This document shows, piece by piece, positions 23,646 through 34,780 of a stretch of DNA of 64,000 bases (position 1 is its first letter; every line of letters begins with the position of its first letter). Origin of the DNA: Euglena gracilis (lineage: Eukaryota > Euglenida > Euglenophyceae > Euglenales); contig CP154954.1 in assembly GCA_039621445.1 (NCBI GenBank), positions 58,300,701 through 58,364,700 on the forward strand. The letters run 5' to 3'. The notes under the pieces were generated by a model that ran no database searches, was not told the origin of the DNA, and saw nothing but the letters and a program-made list of their open reading frames with translations. A program made the translations under genes and the position numbers.

Positions 23646-26308
23646 AGACGTGTATTGTGTGTGGTGCTGTGCTGCAGTGAATCAATATTAATCATTTGCA
23701 GGGATTGTGGGTAAAGATTCCCGGAGTCTGGCTTTCGCGATGAATCATGTGCCCAGCACAGCTTAAATCTGGCATGTTCTGACCTTATAATTTCGTGTTG
23801 CGCATTTCAAAATAAATAAACAAAATAATATCTGAAAAAAAAATTGCAAAAAAACTGGCCAAACTCTCAAATGCTCACCACACCGGAGGGCATCTGGTGA
23901 ATTGAGCGAACTAGCACTATTTTGCACCTTCTGTCTGGGATGACTCTGACAACGTCAACAACGGCGCCATCAGTTTGCATCTTCTAATCCTCGATCAACA
24001 TGTTACAAAGACTAAAAGCTTGTCTGATTTTTAAAAAAAAACGAAGCAGTCTCTCCTCCTTCTGCAATTTGAGTTGCATGTGTTGTTTCTGCATTTGAGT
24101 TGTCTGTGTTCCAAATTCAAATCAAGGGCAATGCACTTTGGAAAAACAATAAATAATCAATTTGGAGGTTTTTTTTCTTTGAAAAAGCGGCCAGATCTCC
24201 CATTACAAGGCTTAGGAACCAGCTTTGGGGGGGGGTACCCCACAATGGAGGCAGAGGTATTGCAAAAAAAATGTCAATCGCCATCCAATCTAAAAAACAT
24301 ATCAAAATCTGTTGGGTGTTTCCTTTGGGCAGAAAAAAAATGTTGTAAATGCTTAAATTTTTGGTGAAATAATTTGATGTAGAAATCCTTTGCAAGGAAC
24401 CAGTCTTCCGCCGAATTCTGGATGCCAGCCTGGGGTTGCTCCTGTTACTGCTGAATGGGTATGTAACCGAAACTGAAGCAATTCTCGGATGAATTTAAAT
24501 CAATTGTTTGACAAATACCAAAGCATTCCCCCGAGGTCGGACCCCCCCCCCCCCAGTGGGGGTCCTCCACTGTTCAAAACCACCACTCACTTAGTACCCT
24601 AGGTTGGGGATCCCCTACTGACTGGGAATCTGGGAAAAACAAAAAAGAACAGCAAACCGCACAATTTTGTTTTTCAAATCCTGAGTCCTCATTTAACCTA
24701 CTTAGGCGCCCTGCGAGGTGGAAAGTTGGTTGCCATTCAGCTGCCCTGGGCACGGCAACCCGGCGGCTGGGGGGGGGGGGGGCGGAAGTTAATCGATGGG
24801 GGGGGGGTCGCTTCCTGGTCAGAAGGAACCCTCCCTGAGGGGTGGCCCTTCTGATCTGACGGCCTCCCTGAATCGAACCCCGTTTGCCGAATTCGATGCA
24901 GCTTTGGGAGCTTTGCGAATTCACCTTGAACATACAAACAAACAAAGAAACAAAAGTCGAAACCGAACGCCTCGGGATCACTCCGGATGGATAGACGGGA
25001 TGGACGCACATGGAAGCCCCCCCCCCCCCTGCGGTGTCCAAGAGAGGGGGCCCTTCTCTCTCTTGCCCTCGTGTGCTCGCTCTGCGTGTGGGATGGCCAG
25101 CAGACTCCGTGCCAATCCACTGGGGTTCAGGGATGGGCGGACCCGGAGGTCTCAAATGGAGGATGGGGGGCCACAGAAAGGGGCCGAGGGGCAAAAAGGT
25201 GGGGGCCAGGGATGAGGGAGGGTAAGACTTCCAGAAGAAGGGCAAAAGGGCCGACAATGTACGGCCGTATGATCCGGCAGCACAAAGTGGGGTCACAACT
25301 GCCACAGATGGCCCGAGAACAAAAAGACCCACCCCGGCAACCTGCATGAGCACATATAACTCCATCCACCCGTTGTTCGTACACATCAGCATATATGTAT
25401 ATATGTTTTTTTTTCACCATACGTGTGTGGATGCAGCAGGGGTGCGGGTCCGTATGTCAAACATTCAGCTAAATGCAGATGCGCATAGACATGCACATGG
25501 CCTGGAATCAACTGAACTTCATAACACCATCGCCCAACGGGCCGCAGCATTGGGGGAGGGCACACGAGGGACGTCTGCGAGAGGAGAGACTGTGTGTGGG
25601 CAATGGCCACTCTGTTGGAGGGAAGCCCATGCCAACCTTGTGGCAAGGGCAGGGCTCAGGGCGGTGCTGGGTGTCCCCCCGACACCCATCGACGTTGACG
25701 CCGATACAAATCACTCGAACGGAACACCACCTCCAGCAGCAGCAGCAGAAACAGCAGCATTGCAGAAAAATGCAGCCTGCACATCCCGAGGTCACACCCC
25801 TTCTTGCCGTGTCTCAGATTCCCAAGAGAATGCGGGTTCTGGTGATGCGAAGCGCAAGGGCTGCATGCGACAGACACCCCAAACCTTCAGCAGGAACACG
25901 GCGTGCATACCAGTTCTACACATCATGGAAGCCGTGGGATCAAAAAAAATAAAGGAAAAAATATATATATAAAAAATAAAAAAAAATAAATAAAAAATAA
26001 AAAAGGAAATATATATAAAAATCAACTGCACCCCTCTGAACTGCCAAGCTGTGTAGCCCAGGCACTCCCCCCCCCCCAAGGGTGCATGGCCCTGTCCAGG
26101 AGGTGTAGCGGGGGAGGAGGGGCGACGGCGACACAAGCGGTGCTCGCCAAAAAAAAAAGACGCAAACGCAAAAACACGCAATTGAGGGAGGTGGTCAGAA
26201 ATTTTGGGTGCCTTAAGAGAGTCGAACGAATGATTCTGTCGCGGCCCCCTGAGAAAACAGAGGGCCGGACATTATTGGGGGAATGGAAGCGGGTCCAGGC
26301 CACCCTTT

Positions 26309-26331
26309 CCATCCATCCATCCATCCATCCA
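26309..26331. repeat. (CCAT)n microsatellite
   Basis: Five to six CCAT units. Confidence 0.9.
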
Positions 26332-26676
26332 GTCGGGGGTTGGGCTTGTGCACGCATGGGCCTGAATGTGACGCGTGTGAATGTGTGATGGGACACATCC
26401 AGACATCAACGCCGGAGAGAAATTGGACGTGAGGGAGAGGTCGAGTTAAACCCTGAAATACCTGACGTACATCTCCACCATTACGAAGGTCACTCATTCA
26501 TCCTTGACATTGTTGGGCTGGGAAGTGCGACAGTGCGCTCTGCATGGATTCCACCCCACAAGAGAAAACGTGACTTCCCTCAGGACTTCCACTCTTATGT
26601 CGGTTTGGCATCACCAGGTGCCTTGCAATTGAGCCATTTCTGGTATCAGCGAAGCCCAAAAGTAAAATGGCCTGTG

Positions 26677-27610
26677 CTGGGCAAGAATCGCCAAATGGGT
26701 TTGCTGGTGGCGGGCCTCCTTCTCCTTCTGGAGCATCCGCCGATACTGCTGATCCATCGGATGGTCCCAAGGGCGCCGACTGTAACGTCCTCTAACTGGG
26801 GGTGATACTCTGGCGGTCACCAAGAAATTCAGCCAATTACCTTACCCCCCCCCCCCCCGGTGTCCTGGACACGCCAAAATGCGGGGAAATGCGGTTGACA
26901 CGGGGTGTGTGTGTGTCATGGACACGCCAGTGCCATGTGCACTAAACCACAAAGAAAATGGCATTTTGGGTACGGGAAAAATGCGGTTGACACATAGACC
27001 AGCCGTGCTAGGACAAGGGGGGGGGGAAGGTAAGAATAGAAACACACACACAAAAATGAGAAACTCCAAATTAGTTTTGTATTCTCGACTCAAAAAAGAT
27101 GCCAATTTCTCATTTGGATCCAAAAAATATGACATGGTATGAATATGGTGAGCCAGACCCCCCTGGCTGGTCCCACATGGACTGGCCAGTGGCGAAGTTG
27201 AAGAAGTACACCTCCCCAGCAGTGGTCCGGCAGGGCCGCCAGTGCTCCGGCAGCGGCGCCTTGATCAGGCTTCTTTTTAAGACCCCGGGGGGGGGGGGGG
27301 GGGGGGGTCCCCCCCACCCACCCAGGGTGGCGCGGGACCCCGGGGGGGGGGGCCCCCCCCCCCCAAATCGGGCCCGTTAAAGGCAATTTTCAAAAATTTT
27401 CGGCGCGAAGCGCCGAAAAGGTATACCCAGCGCCTCCGGCGCGGGACCCCCCCCCTGGGGGGGGTCCGGCCCGGACCCCCCCACCCACCCCCCCTCCCCC
27501 GGGGGGGGGGGGGCAGGTGACTTAAAAAGAAGCCTGGCCTTGATGCCCTCCCGGGCGATCCACAGGAGGTCAACGTCCTGCTCGGGGTCCATGCCGAGCC
27601 CCCACTCGGC
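26677..27610 (-). CDS. CEP164-like N-terminal module with WW domain, copy 2
   Basis: Three minus-strand exons. 27610-27539 encodes a WGLGMDPEQDVDLLWIAREG segment ending Ile-Lys. 27259-27159 continues with APLPEHWRPCR and the WW core GEVYFFNFATGQSMWD. 26779 to about 26677 encodes WDHPMDQQYRRM and a charged helix. This order (helical DLLWIAREG stretch, WW domain, HPxD helix) is the hallmark of the N-terminus of CEP164, which docks the basal body to the membrane and recruits TTBK2 for cilium building. The first intron (27538-27260) is a complete introner; removal with a GC donor and AG acceptor restores an unbroken REG-IKAPLPEHW join. The second intron fits in frame with a GT donor. Start, N-terminal exon and the rest of the protein are not found. 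It may be a second gene or a repeated module of the same gene as the 31-33 kb copy. Confidence 0.75.
27266..27536 (-). mobile_element. Introner forming a whole intron, CAGG...CCTG family
   Basis: The ends are perfect 16-bp inverted repeats, CAGGCTTCTTTTTAAG (27266-27281) and CTTAAAAAGAAGCCTG (27521-27536). The 8-bp duplication GCCTTGAT flanks it at 27258-27265 and 27537-27544. The interior has long G and C runs and a central CGGCGCGAAGCGCCG hairpin word. It lies exactly between two coding exons. On the minus strand the duplicated host bases read ATCAAGGC, and cutting each copy after AAG gives a GC-AG intron of 279 bp that leaves the host frame unchanged. Confidence 0.95.
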
Positions 27611-28082
27611 CTTGGCTCGGGGAGGCGACCCAAACAATTCACCGGCTGGCGTCCTCGACCATCCGCGCCGGGAAAGCATGGGCAGTCGGCACCCAACAAC
27701 ATCCATATGCTGAGCACAATAATGCACATGGTTTGGAAACGATGGAATATGAAATCCCATTTTACTTGTTTTTGGCTGGCGATGTTGATCGTTGTTGTTT
27801 TGTTGTTGCTTTGTTCTCGGGTTCAGGCAGCAGCGGGCAGCCAGAGCAGGCACGCACCCGTGGAGGCCACACACAGACGTACAAGTGCAAACCAGCAGGG
27901 GCTCCCCCCGCGCGCCAGGCCCAGGCAGCGCCCCCAGGAGGGACCCCTCCCCAACACAGCAAGACGGACTCCCAACCACCCACCCAACCAACAAGAACTG
28001 GAGACCCAACTCCAACATCCGCCACAGATGAGAACTTCCCCTTGGGCCGGGGGGGGGGACGAGGCCTTCCATGAGGCCAGAT

Positions 28083-28556
28083 CAGGGGTTTTCTTAAGCC
28101 GGAGGGGACCCTACCCCCCTGGGGGGGGGGTCCAGCCAGCCAGCTCAAATCCAGCCAGCAGCCCAAATTCGGGCTGGGAGCCCACCACCCGGGGGGGGGG
28201 TTGACTGAAATAAAGTTGGGTCCAGCCCGGCCGGAGGCCGGGCCAGCCGGCCGCAGGCTGACCAGCCAATTGGGCTGCCCAGCTCACCTATCCATGCATT
28301 TTTCCCTCTCGTCGCAGCTTCCTCCATCACAGCCCCCCAGCCTTGATCCAGCTCCATCCATCAAAATGTCGAGAAGGCAAAAAATGTTTTAGAACATTTG
28401 TTTTTCATCGACCCAGCCCAGCCCAGCCCCCTCCACCCCCCCCCCCCACCCCATACCCTGGGGGGGGGGGTCCAGCCAGCAGCTCATTTCCAGCCAGCAG
28501 CCTTTTTGCCAGCCAGAGGCTGGACCCCCCCCCGGGGGTCCTTAAGAAAACCCCTG
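28083..28556. mobile_element. Introner-like element, CAGGGGTTTTCTTAAG family
   Basis: Perfect 16-bp inverted ends CAGGGGTTTTCTTAAG (28083-28098) and CTTAAGAAAACCCCTG (28541-28556), with near-identical 8-bp flanks GGCCAGAT (28075-28082) and GGCCGGAT (28557-28564). The interior repeats CAGCCAGCAGC words beside G/C runs, and holds a segment whose reverse complement is found at about 9700-9895. Confidence 0.9.
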
Positions 28557-29279
28557 GGCCGGATAATGGTTACAATGGACCTTCATTATTTAAAAAGATT
28601 TTTTTTCTCATTCATGTGGATTTATTTTGTAACTACTTTAAATCATGATATATAATAATATTTGATCATGATATGTAATACTATTTGGAATTGTACAATA
28701 TCAACAATATCAATTCTTTTATTGACTTTTTCTGAATGTGCAGGTTATAAAACTGTAATATTACAATATATCATATGCCGGGTTGAAGGGGGTTTGCGGT
28801 TCAGGGAGATTGCGAAGAGCGGTGAAGGTGTTCAGTGGAACAGTCACTGTGGCCAACCACCCTGGCAACCAACGGCAGCCTCCCGTGCTGGTTGGTCATT
28901 TCCGCCGTCCGTTCTGTCATTTTTGGACCTCCGTGGCAAACACCACCACCAGGGGAATCACCAGGGGAAGCACTGCAAGGCCGCGGGAAGCCAAGGCCGG
29001 GGCACTGGGCATATTCCAGGCCCAGGGGATTCCTTCTGGAAACCCAAACCACACTTGGCACCCGGGACACCGGGAAGGGCGGTGAGGGGTTGATTGCCAT
29101 TCGGCTTGGGGGCAGCCCCCCCCCCTCCCCCCCCCCCCCGGTGTAAGAAACCCCCTGTCCAGGACAGCGGCCTCGGTGGGCTCAAAACACGGATCAGAGG
29201 GGCCGGCAAGGGAGGTTCGGGACGATTGCAGCACAGGCGTCCCTGCCTTCGAGTGTGGGGCTGAAATACCCCCCCCCCC

Positions 29280-29575
29280 CCGGGAAACTGTCACCCCCCC
29301 ACCCTGTTCGGACAGGCCTGGGGACCCTGACAACTTCCTATGATGACAGGTTGGCAGTAGGGGACCCTGACAAGATGACAGGTTGGCCAGTACGGGGCCC
29401 CTGACAACTTCCTATGATGACAGGTTGGCCAGTACCCTGCCCCCCCTGACCCCCGGGAAACTGATGACCCTGACAGGTTTGCCAGTACCGGGGACCCTGA
29501 CAACTTCCTATGATGACAGGTTGGCCGGTACGGGGACCCTGACAGTTCCATGACAGGTTGGCCGTTCCTACCCTG
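29280..29575. repeat. GACCCTGACAG repeat family, long cluster
   Basis: Five or more units of about 40-60 bp built from GGGACCCTGACAACTTCC, TATGATGACAGGTTGGCC and AGTACCGGGG. Same family as 21065-21345. Confidence 0.8.
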
Positions 29576-31072
29576 ACACACACTGCACCACTGACAGGGT
29601 GGCCACTAACATGGCCGACGGAAATGCCAACGACAGTTGGCGCCGGGCCCACCACTTCCCGGGGGGGATGACCTGGGGGATCACCGACTGGGGGGGGGGG
29701 GGGAGGAATGACACAGCATTCCTTCCGGCTGACTGACAGTTCCCGGGGGGTACGGGGGGTGAGGTTGCTAGTTGTCCCGACGGCTGTCGTCGAGGATGAC
29801 ATGACTGACAGAAATGACGACAGAATGACGGAAGGCAAAGTGCCAACACAAGCAATGGGATGCAGCACAGGAAGGGAAAAACGAAATGAAAATGCAAAAA
29901 AAAACAATCAAAATTCGAAGTGGGAAGAAAGGAATCAGGCCGGATGAAACTGCTAGGAATGCCCCCCCCCCCCCCCCACCAAAACCGGGGAAATGGGGAA
30001 TGAAAAGGGGCTGAAAGGAAGGAAAACTGCGAAAGGAGGCCGAGCCCCCCCTGGCTGTCGAGGAGGATGACACTGGTGCGCCGTCGGAGCATTGGAAGCA
30101 TGGGCTACTTGATCACCCTCCCCAGAATTTGACGGAAGGAAAGTGTGGGGTGGTCCAGGGGTGTCACAGTGCAAGTGTGTGTGGCAGAGGAAAGGAGTAC
30201 GGCGGAAAACAAAAAAACAAAACAAATTCAAAAAAAAAAAACAACAATCACATTAACTCCCCCTCCAAAGGGGTCTTCTAAGGGGAAGAGGGGGGGGCGG
30301 GGGGGGGGGTGGGGGAGGGGGGGGACATTCACTGCCTGGGAGAATCCCGCAGACGTCCAGAAATCCATGACCGGAACACAGCTCCCGGGGCCGGCACAAG
30401 CACCAGCATCAACCCCTTTGCGGGGGAGTCGGATGCGGGGGAGGGGGAGGGATGGGGGGAGGACTCTGCGGTGTGCACCCACCTGACCTGGCCTGGCTAA
30501 ACTTGACAAACCCCGGGGGGGGGGATTTGGCGTGCCTGAGCAAACACCTGCCTACGGGTACCCCGAGAAACCGACCCCACAAATCTTGCCGTAGACTCAG
30601 CCCCAGGCTGGACACCACCCCTGCCACCCCAACACAACATTAACAAATGCTGTTTCGTGTTTGAAGCCACGTTAGAGAGGGATGTTTGGAGAGAAATGGC
30701 CAAATGGATTTGTGAATGGTCCAGGGGGGTTGCCCAAAAGAAAAGATCGTCCAACATTTTTTTGCAGGGGGAGAGGAACTTTCTTCCTCGACCATTCTCC
30801 CAGTTTGCTCACATCCCCCCAATCCCCTGCTCCCCACCATCCAACTCCCCCCACACAAAGTCGGAAGGGGTGTCCAACCCAGAAGACCCTGGTCATTTCA
30901 GTGTTCATTGCGCTCTGCTGTTGCGGTGGAGCAAAAGGCCAGGCCGGCAGCTCACCCAACCCAGCCCTGCCCGGCGGTCTGTGTGGTGCGCAGCCCACCA
31001 CGCAGACCGTCGCCCGGGTTGGGTTGGGTGAGCTGCTGGCCCGGCCTTTTCGCGCCGCCTCCCAGGCAGCAG

Positions 31073-32342
31073 TTACTGGGCGGCGGGGGCAAGCCCTCGG
31101 CGGGGGACGGCGGGGGGCGGGACGGCGGCTGCGGGAGCGCTGGGCGGCGGGGGCTGCAGCCGCTGCCGCTCCTTCTCGATGACGTACAGCTGCTTGAAGT
31201 GGGCGTCCAGCGGGTGCCGGCGGGCGACGGCTGCTGCAGCGATGGGGGGGGGGGGCGACCAAATGAGACGTTAAGTTAGGGTCGGAACTTGCACAGCACT
31301 TTTTTTTTTGATGGCGGGAACCACCCTTGCCAGCAAACTGCCCCCACCACGTGGGTTGGTGCGGGGGAGGGAGAGGGAGGCACGACAGAAGGATGGGCCG
31401 CAGGACGCTTACAAGATGATGAGGTTCCTTCGAGCGGCACTCGAGGATGACCATTTTCAGACGGCCAATTCTGCCAGGCCAGGGGTCCTGGTCATGAGGG
31501 GTCCTGGGGCCCAGGAGGACTGGTGTGTCCGTGCGTTTTAGAAACCTGTGCAATTATTTGCAGGACCTCAAAAAGACAAAACCTCAAGCTTTTGTGTGAA
31601 CGTTGCGCAAAACATAGACTGTGTGAAATCCATCAATTCATTTTCCCTGCTCTTCAGAAAATAACCTGGAACTACGAATGCCATGCAGGTAGGGTATGAA
31701 TAAAAACAAGTCGAACCCCCAATAGTGCAAGTGTGACCTACATCCTCAAACTGTTCCACAGCCTTCACACATTTCTAAGGAAACACAACTTTATCAACAC
31801 ACAAGTGTGCTGTGAGCCTCATGAACGACCTCAAACGTCACTCCAGAATGCTCACGAGCATCCTTTAGCGTCACCGGAGAGCTTAAAAATACTCAAAGAT
31901 GCTCAAGCTTGACCGCTAGATCCGCATCCTCCCAGGTCACCCTCAGGGTTGGGGGGTGGTTGGCTGGTCTGCAGAGGGCGGTGGAGGAGGCAGGCGCCGG
32001 CCCGGCCGGTCCCACATGGACTCACCGGTGGCGAAATTGAAGAAGTACACTTCCCCGGTGGCAGTCCGGCACGGCCGCCAGTGCTGCGGCCAGGCGTTGG
32101 CTTGGGCCACGCGACGGAACAGCCCCAAAGCCCAGATTTGTGCCCGCAAACAAAGCGTCACCGAAAGCCCCCCACAGCTGGAAATGGGCAGGGGTCGAAC
32201 CGGGTGCCAAACAGCGAGACTGCAAAAAGAGCCCGAATCGACAGGATATCGATTTTTTTTTGGTGCAAAACTTCGGGAATTCGGCTTGGCAGCCCAATTC
32301 CCAACCCATTATCAGGGAGAAATCCAGGGCTGAGAAAAGGCT

Positions 32343-32381
<39 letters not shown>

Positions 32382-32686
32382 TGACTACGGCCCGCCTCTC
32401 CACAGGGGCTCCTCAAGCTAGGCCACACTCCCCTGAACACATGACAATTCTTTTTCATAATGATGCATATCCAGTAGTTTCTCTCAAATGGTAATGGACA
32501 CCCAGTTGGCAAAGAAATTCACTGTTGGTTTTGGCCTTGATTAAGCCCCCCCCTCCTCTCCCGAAGACTGAAGAGGCCAACCAGGAAGCAAAGGCCTGGC
32601 TCGGGCAAAGGGGCCTTCAGCCCCTCGCGAGCAATCCACAGGAGGTCTGCGTCCTGTTCCGGGTCCATGCCGAGCCACTGCGCGTA
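31073..32686 (-). CDS. CEP164-like N-terminal module with WW domain, copy 1
   Basis: Three minus-strand exons. 32686-32596 encodes YAQWLGMDPEQDADLLW, then IAREGLKAPLPE. About 32100-32002 encodes HWRPCRTATGEVYFFNF and ATGESMWDRP, a WW domain with both tryptophans. 31230-31073 encodes HPLDAHFKQLYVIEKER followed by a Pro/Ala-rich stretch and a TAA. The exons can be joined in frame (GC donors at 32595 and 32001). The module matches CEP164, a distal-appendage protein of basal bodies. A possible upstream exon, 33967-33916, encodes EYEPTLLEL, like the segment before this module in CEP164 proteins, but its phase does not join directly. The TAA at 31073 may lie past a real donor, so an early end is not proved. 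The intron between the first two exons sits several codons later than in copy 2. Confidence 0.78.
32344..32381. repeat. (GGCT)n microsatellite inside a CEP164 intron
   Basis: Nine GGCT units between the first and second exon of CEP164-like copy 1. Confidence 0.95.
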
Positions 32687-32791
32687 CTGGCCGCAGCCCC
32701 CACCTCCCTTCCGCAGGGCCAGGTCTGTGGAACGCTCGTGGCAAAATACAGACCATTCTGCCAGTTTGCCATATTATATATGCATATATAC

Positions 32792-33068
32792 ATGGCAGCC
32801 TCCCACTATCCGCCCCCCCCCCCCCCGGGACGGATAGTGGGATCAGGGAGATCCATTTTTTTCCCGTCATTGATGGAGCAGGGTTAGGGTTATGAATTCC
32901 CCCTGGGGGGGGGGGCAGATAGTGGGATCAGGGGGGTCCAAAATTTTTTTTTTTGCGTTATTAATGGAATAGGGTTAGGGTTAGGAGTTAGGGTTAGGGT
33001 TAGGCCTAACCTATAGATTAGTGTCAGGTGTGCAAGTTAGACCTGAAGTTAGGACGGCAGATAATGGG
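32792..33068. mobile_element. Palindromic element carrying TTAGGG array, copy 2
   Basis: Begins with the same GGCAGCCTCCCACTATCC as 16693. It contains GGGTTAGGGTTAGG at about 32973-33005, and GATAGTGGGATCAGGG twice. The right end (GGCAGATAATGGGAG) is diverged compared with copy 1. Confidence 0.75.
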
Positions 33069-33915
33069 AGCGTCATATTCTCAATTCACGTGTCTCAAAG
33101 CCTTCAAAGCGCTGTGGACGTACAACCTTTCGATCAATCCAACAAAAGATACCTCCTTTTGATAAAAATGTCAACGTCGGGGTAGACGTATATTTATTAA
33201 CCCTGAAGGATGTCTTCAAATTTCTTTCAGAATTTGCCCATTTCCCTCGAAAAATAAGCGTGCAGCACCAGCCAACCACACGGCTGGCCCTATGTGTGGG
33301 TAATGAAAAAAAAAAGCGTCGCCCATGCCCCTCCCCAGGGATGTTTGGGAAACCCTGAGGAGTCCGGACCTCCCTCACAACACGGAGGGTGGGGGTGGGT
33401 CAGACTCCCTCTCACCTCGAAACAAAAAGAAAATTTTCGGTTCTTTGGAGTCTCAAAACGCTGGAAACCTGGCCAAACTTTTTGAAAATCCTTGACGTTT
33501 TTTGAAGAAAAAAACCAAAAATTATTTTCATGTGGAAAACACCAAAACAAAAATATACAATTTGGTTAAATGTGAAATTTTTTTTCTGGTTGGCAACGCC
33601 GGAAGAAAAAATTTTCCTGTGATTCTTTTGATATTTTCGCTACTTTTGGAACCTGCCAAGGGGGGTGTCCGACCCCCTTCAACCTTGCCCTCTGGGGGGG
33701 GGGGTGGGCCGGGACCCCCCCTTCTACCTACTGACGGGCCTCCCACACATCCCTGCCCTGTGCACGCCCTTCTGTGGAAAGAAGCCTGTATGCAAAAGTC
33801 TGCTTTTTTAATTGTTGGAAAAAATGCTTGATAATTGAACCATTGGCGGTGCGGGGACCCCAAATCAGAATGGGCCTTCGTGCGATGGAGGGCCCAGATG
33901 GGGGCTGGTCCACAC

Positions 33916-33967
33916 AGCTCGAGCAGGGTCGGCTCGTACTCCGGATGGTAGGCGGTCACAGCCCCCA
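33916..33967 (-). CDS. Possible upstream exon of CEP164-like copy 1
   Basis: The minus strand reads AVTAYHPEYEPTLLEL between a CCCAG acceptor and a GTGTGG donor. In CEP164-type proteins a Tyr-x-Pro-Thr segment precedes the DLLWIAREG segment. The donor phase (2) does not fit the next recognised exon (phase 0), so at least one more exon would be needed. Confidence 0.4.
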
Positions 33968-34599
33968 CTGGGCCCAGCCTACCACCAACCCTGTCCCGAA
34001 AGAAGACATCTAGGGTGGGACACACCTTTGGGCTCAAAGGTTACGAGGGGGACAGACAAAAGCCGAGGAAATCGTTTTTAAACATTCGGTGGGTCTACAG
34101 CTGATGGGAATCCTCGGGAGGTTGCATTTGGAAACGAAGATAACAGGGAGCCCCCGGGATTGAATATTTTCCCGCGGTCCACCAGTAATCAAAACCCCTT
34201 GTGCTCAGCTAACACAAATCACAAATAAAAAATCTTGGGATCCACACAAAAACAATGGCAGAATCTCTTGTTGTCAGTGAGGCAATACAACCAAACCCCT
34301 TGATCCCAATCCCTCTGCTTTCTGCTTTTTTTTTTTGGGTGTGACTGGGTCAATCACTCTCCAGGGACTCAACTGTTTTGGTCGGTGGCCAATACTGTCG
34401 GTTTTTGCCGCCCCTTTCTCAACAGAAATTTGGGACATTCCTGAGTCTTTCTGGACGACTTCCGCAGTACCCCCCAAACTCAGAGGCTCAGAGAGGAAGG
34501 AACGCTGGCCCATGTACCCACCCACACCCAGGGGTTTGGGCAGACTCTTACCGTCACAGATTCTTGGCACCTGCGGCAATAATTTCTTTTGGGGGCATT

Positions 34600-34780
34600 T
34601 TGCTTTTGAGCGAGGGCCTCGCCAGGGGCCCGGCCGGCAGCCGGAGCGGGGGGCTGGGCGTACTCCAGCACCACACTACTGGTGCCGTCGGCGGCGAGGA
34701 AGACGGAGCCCGCGGGGGGCGGCTGCAGGGGCTGTGCCGCCTGGGGGGCCACCGCCGGGGCCACGGGGCGAGGAAGGCCG
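34600..34780 (-). CDS. Candidate Pro/Ala-rich exon
   Basis: The minus strand from a CCCTGCCAG acceptor at 34781 reads a Pro/Ala-rich stretch, then AGSVFLAADGTSSVVLEYAQ. The reading frame and GC-rich composition resemble nearby exons. It could be an N-terminal exon of the CEP164-like gene. No family signature is present. Confidence 0.3.

Larger units (their letters stand above)
7068..26676. other. About 19.6 kb with no exon I can support
   Basis: Both strands show only short frames without family signatures. The stretch is a mosaic of dispersed elements (listed separately), G/C homopolymers and microsatellites. Whether it is one very long intron, an intergenic spacer or holds small exons cannot be decided from sequence alone. 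Confidence 0.4.

Noticed and set aside
25346-25972. 208-codon plus-strand frame
   Set aside because: No family signature, low-complexity CAG and AT ends, and nothing conserved in the frame; likely chance.
21065-29575. CRISPR-like array from regularly repeated CTGACAG words
   Set aside because: Units are irregular in length, diverged, G/C-run bounded and lie in eukaryotic sequence.
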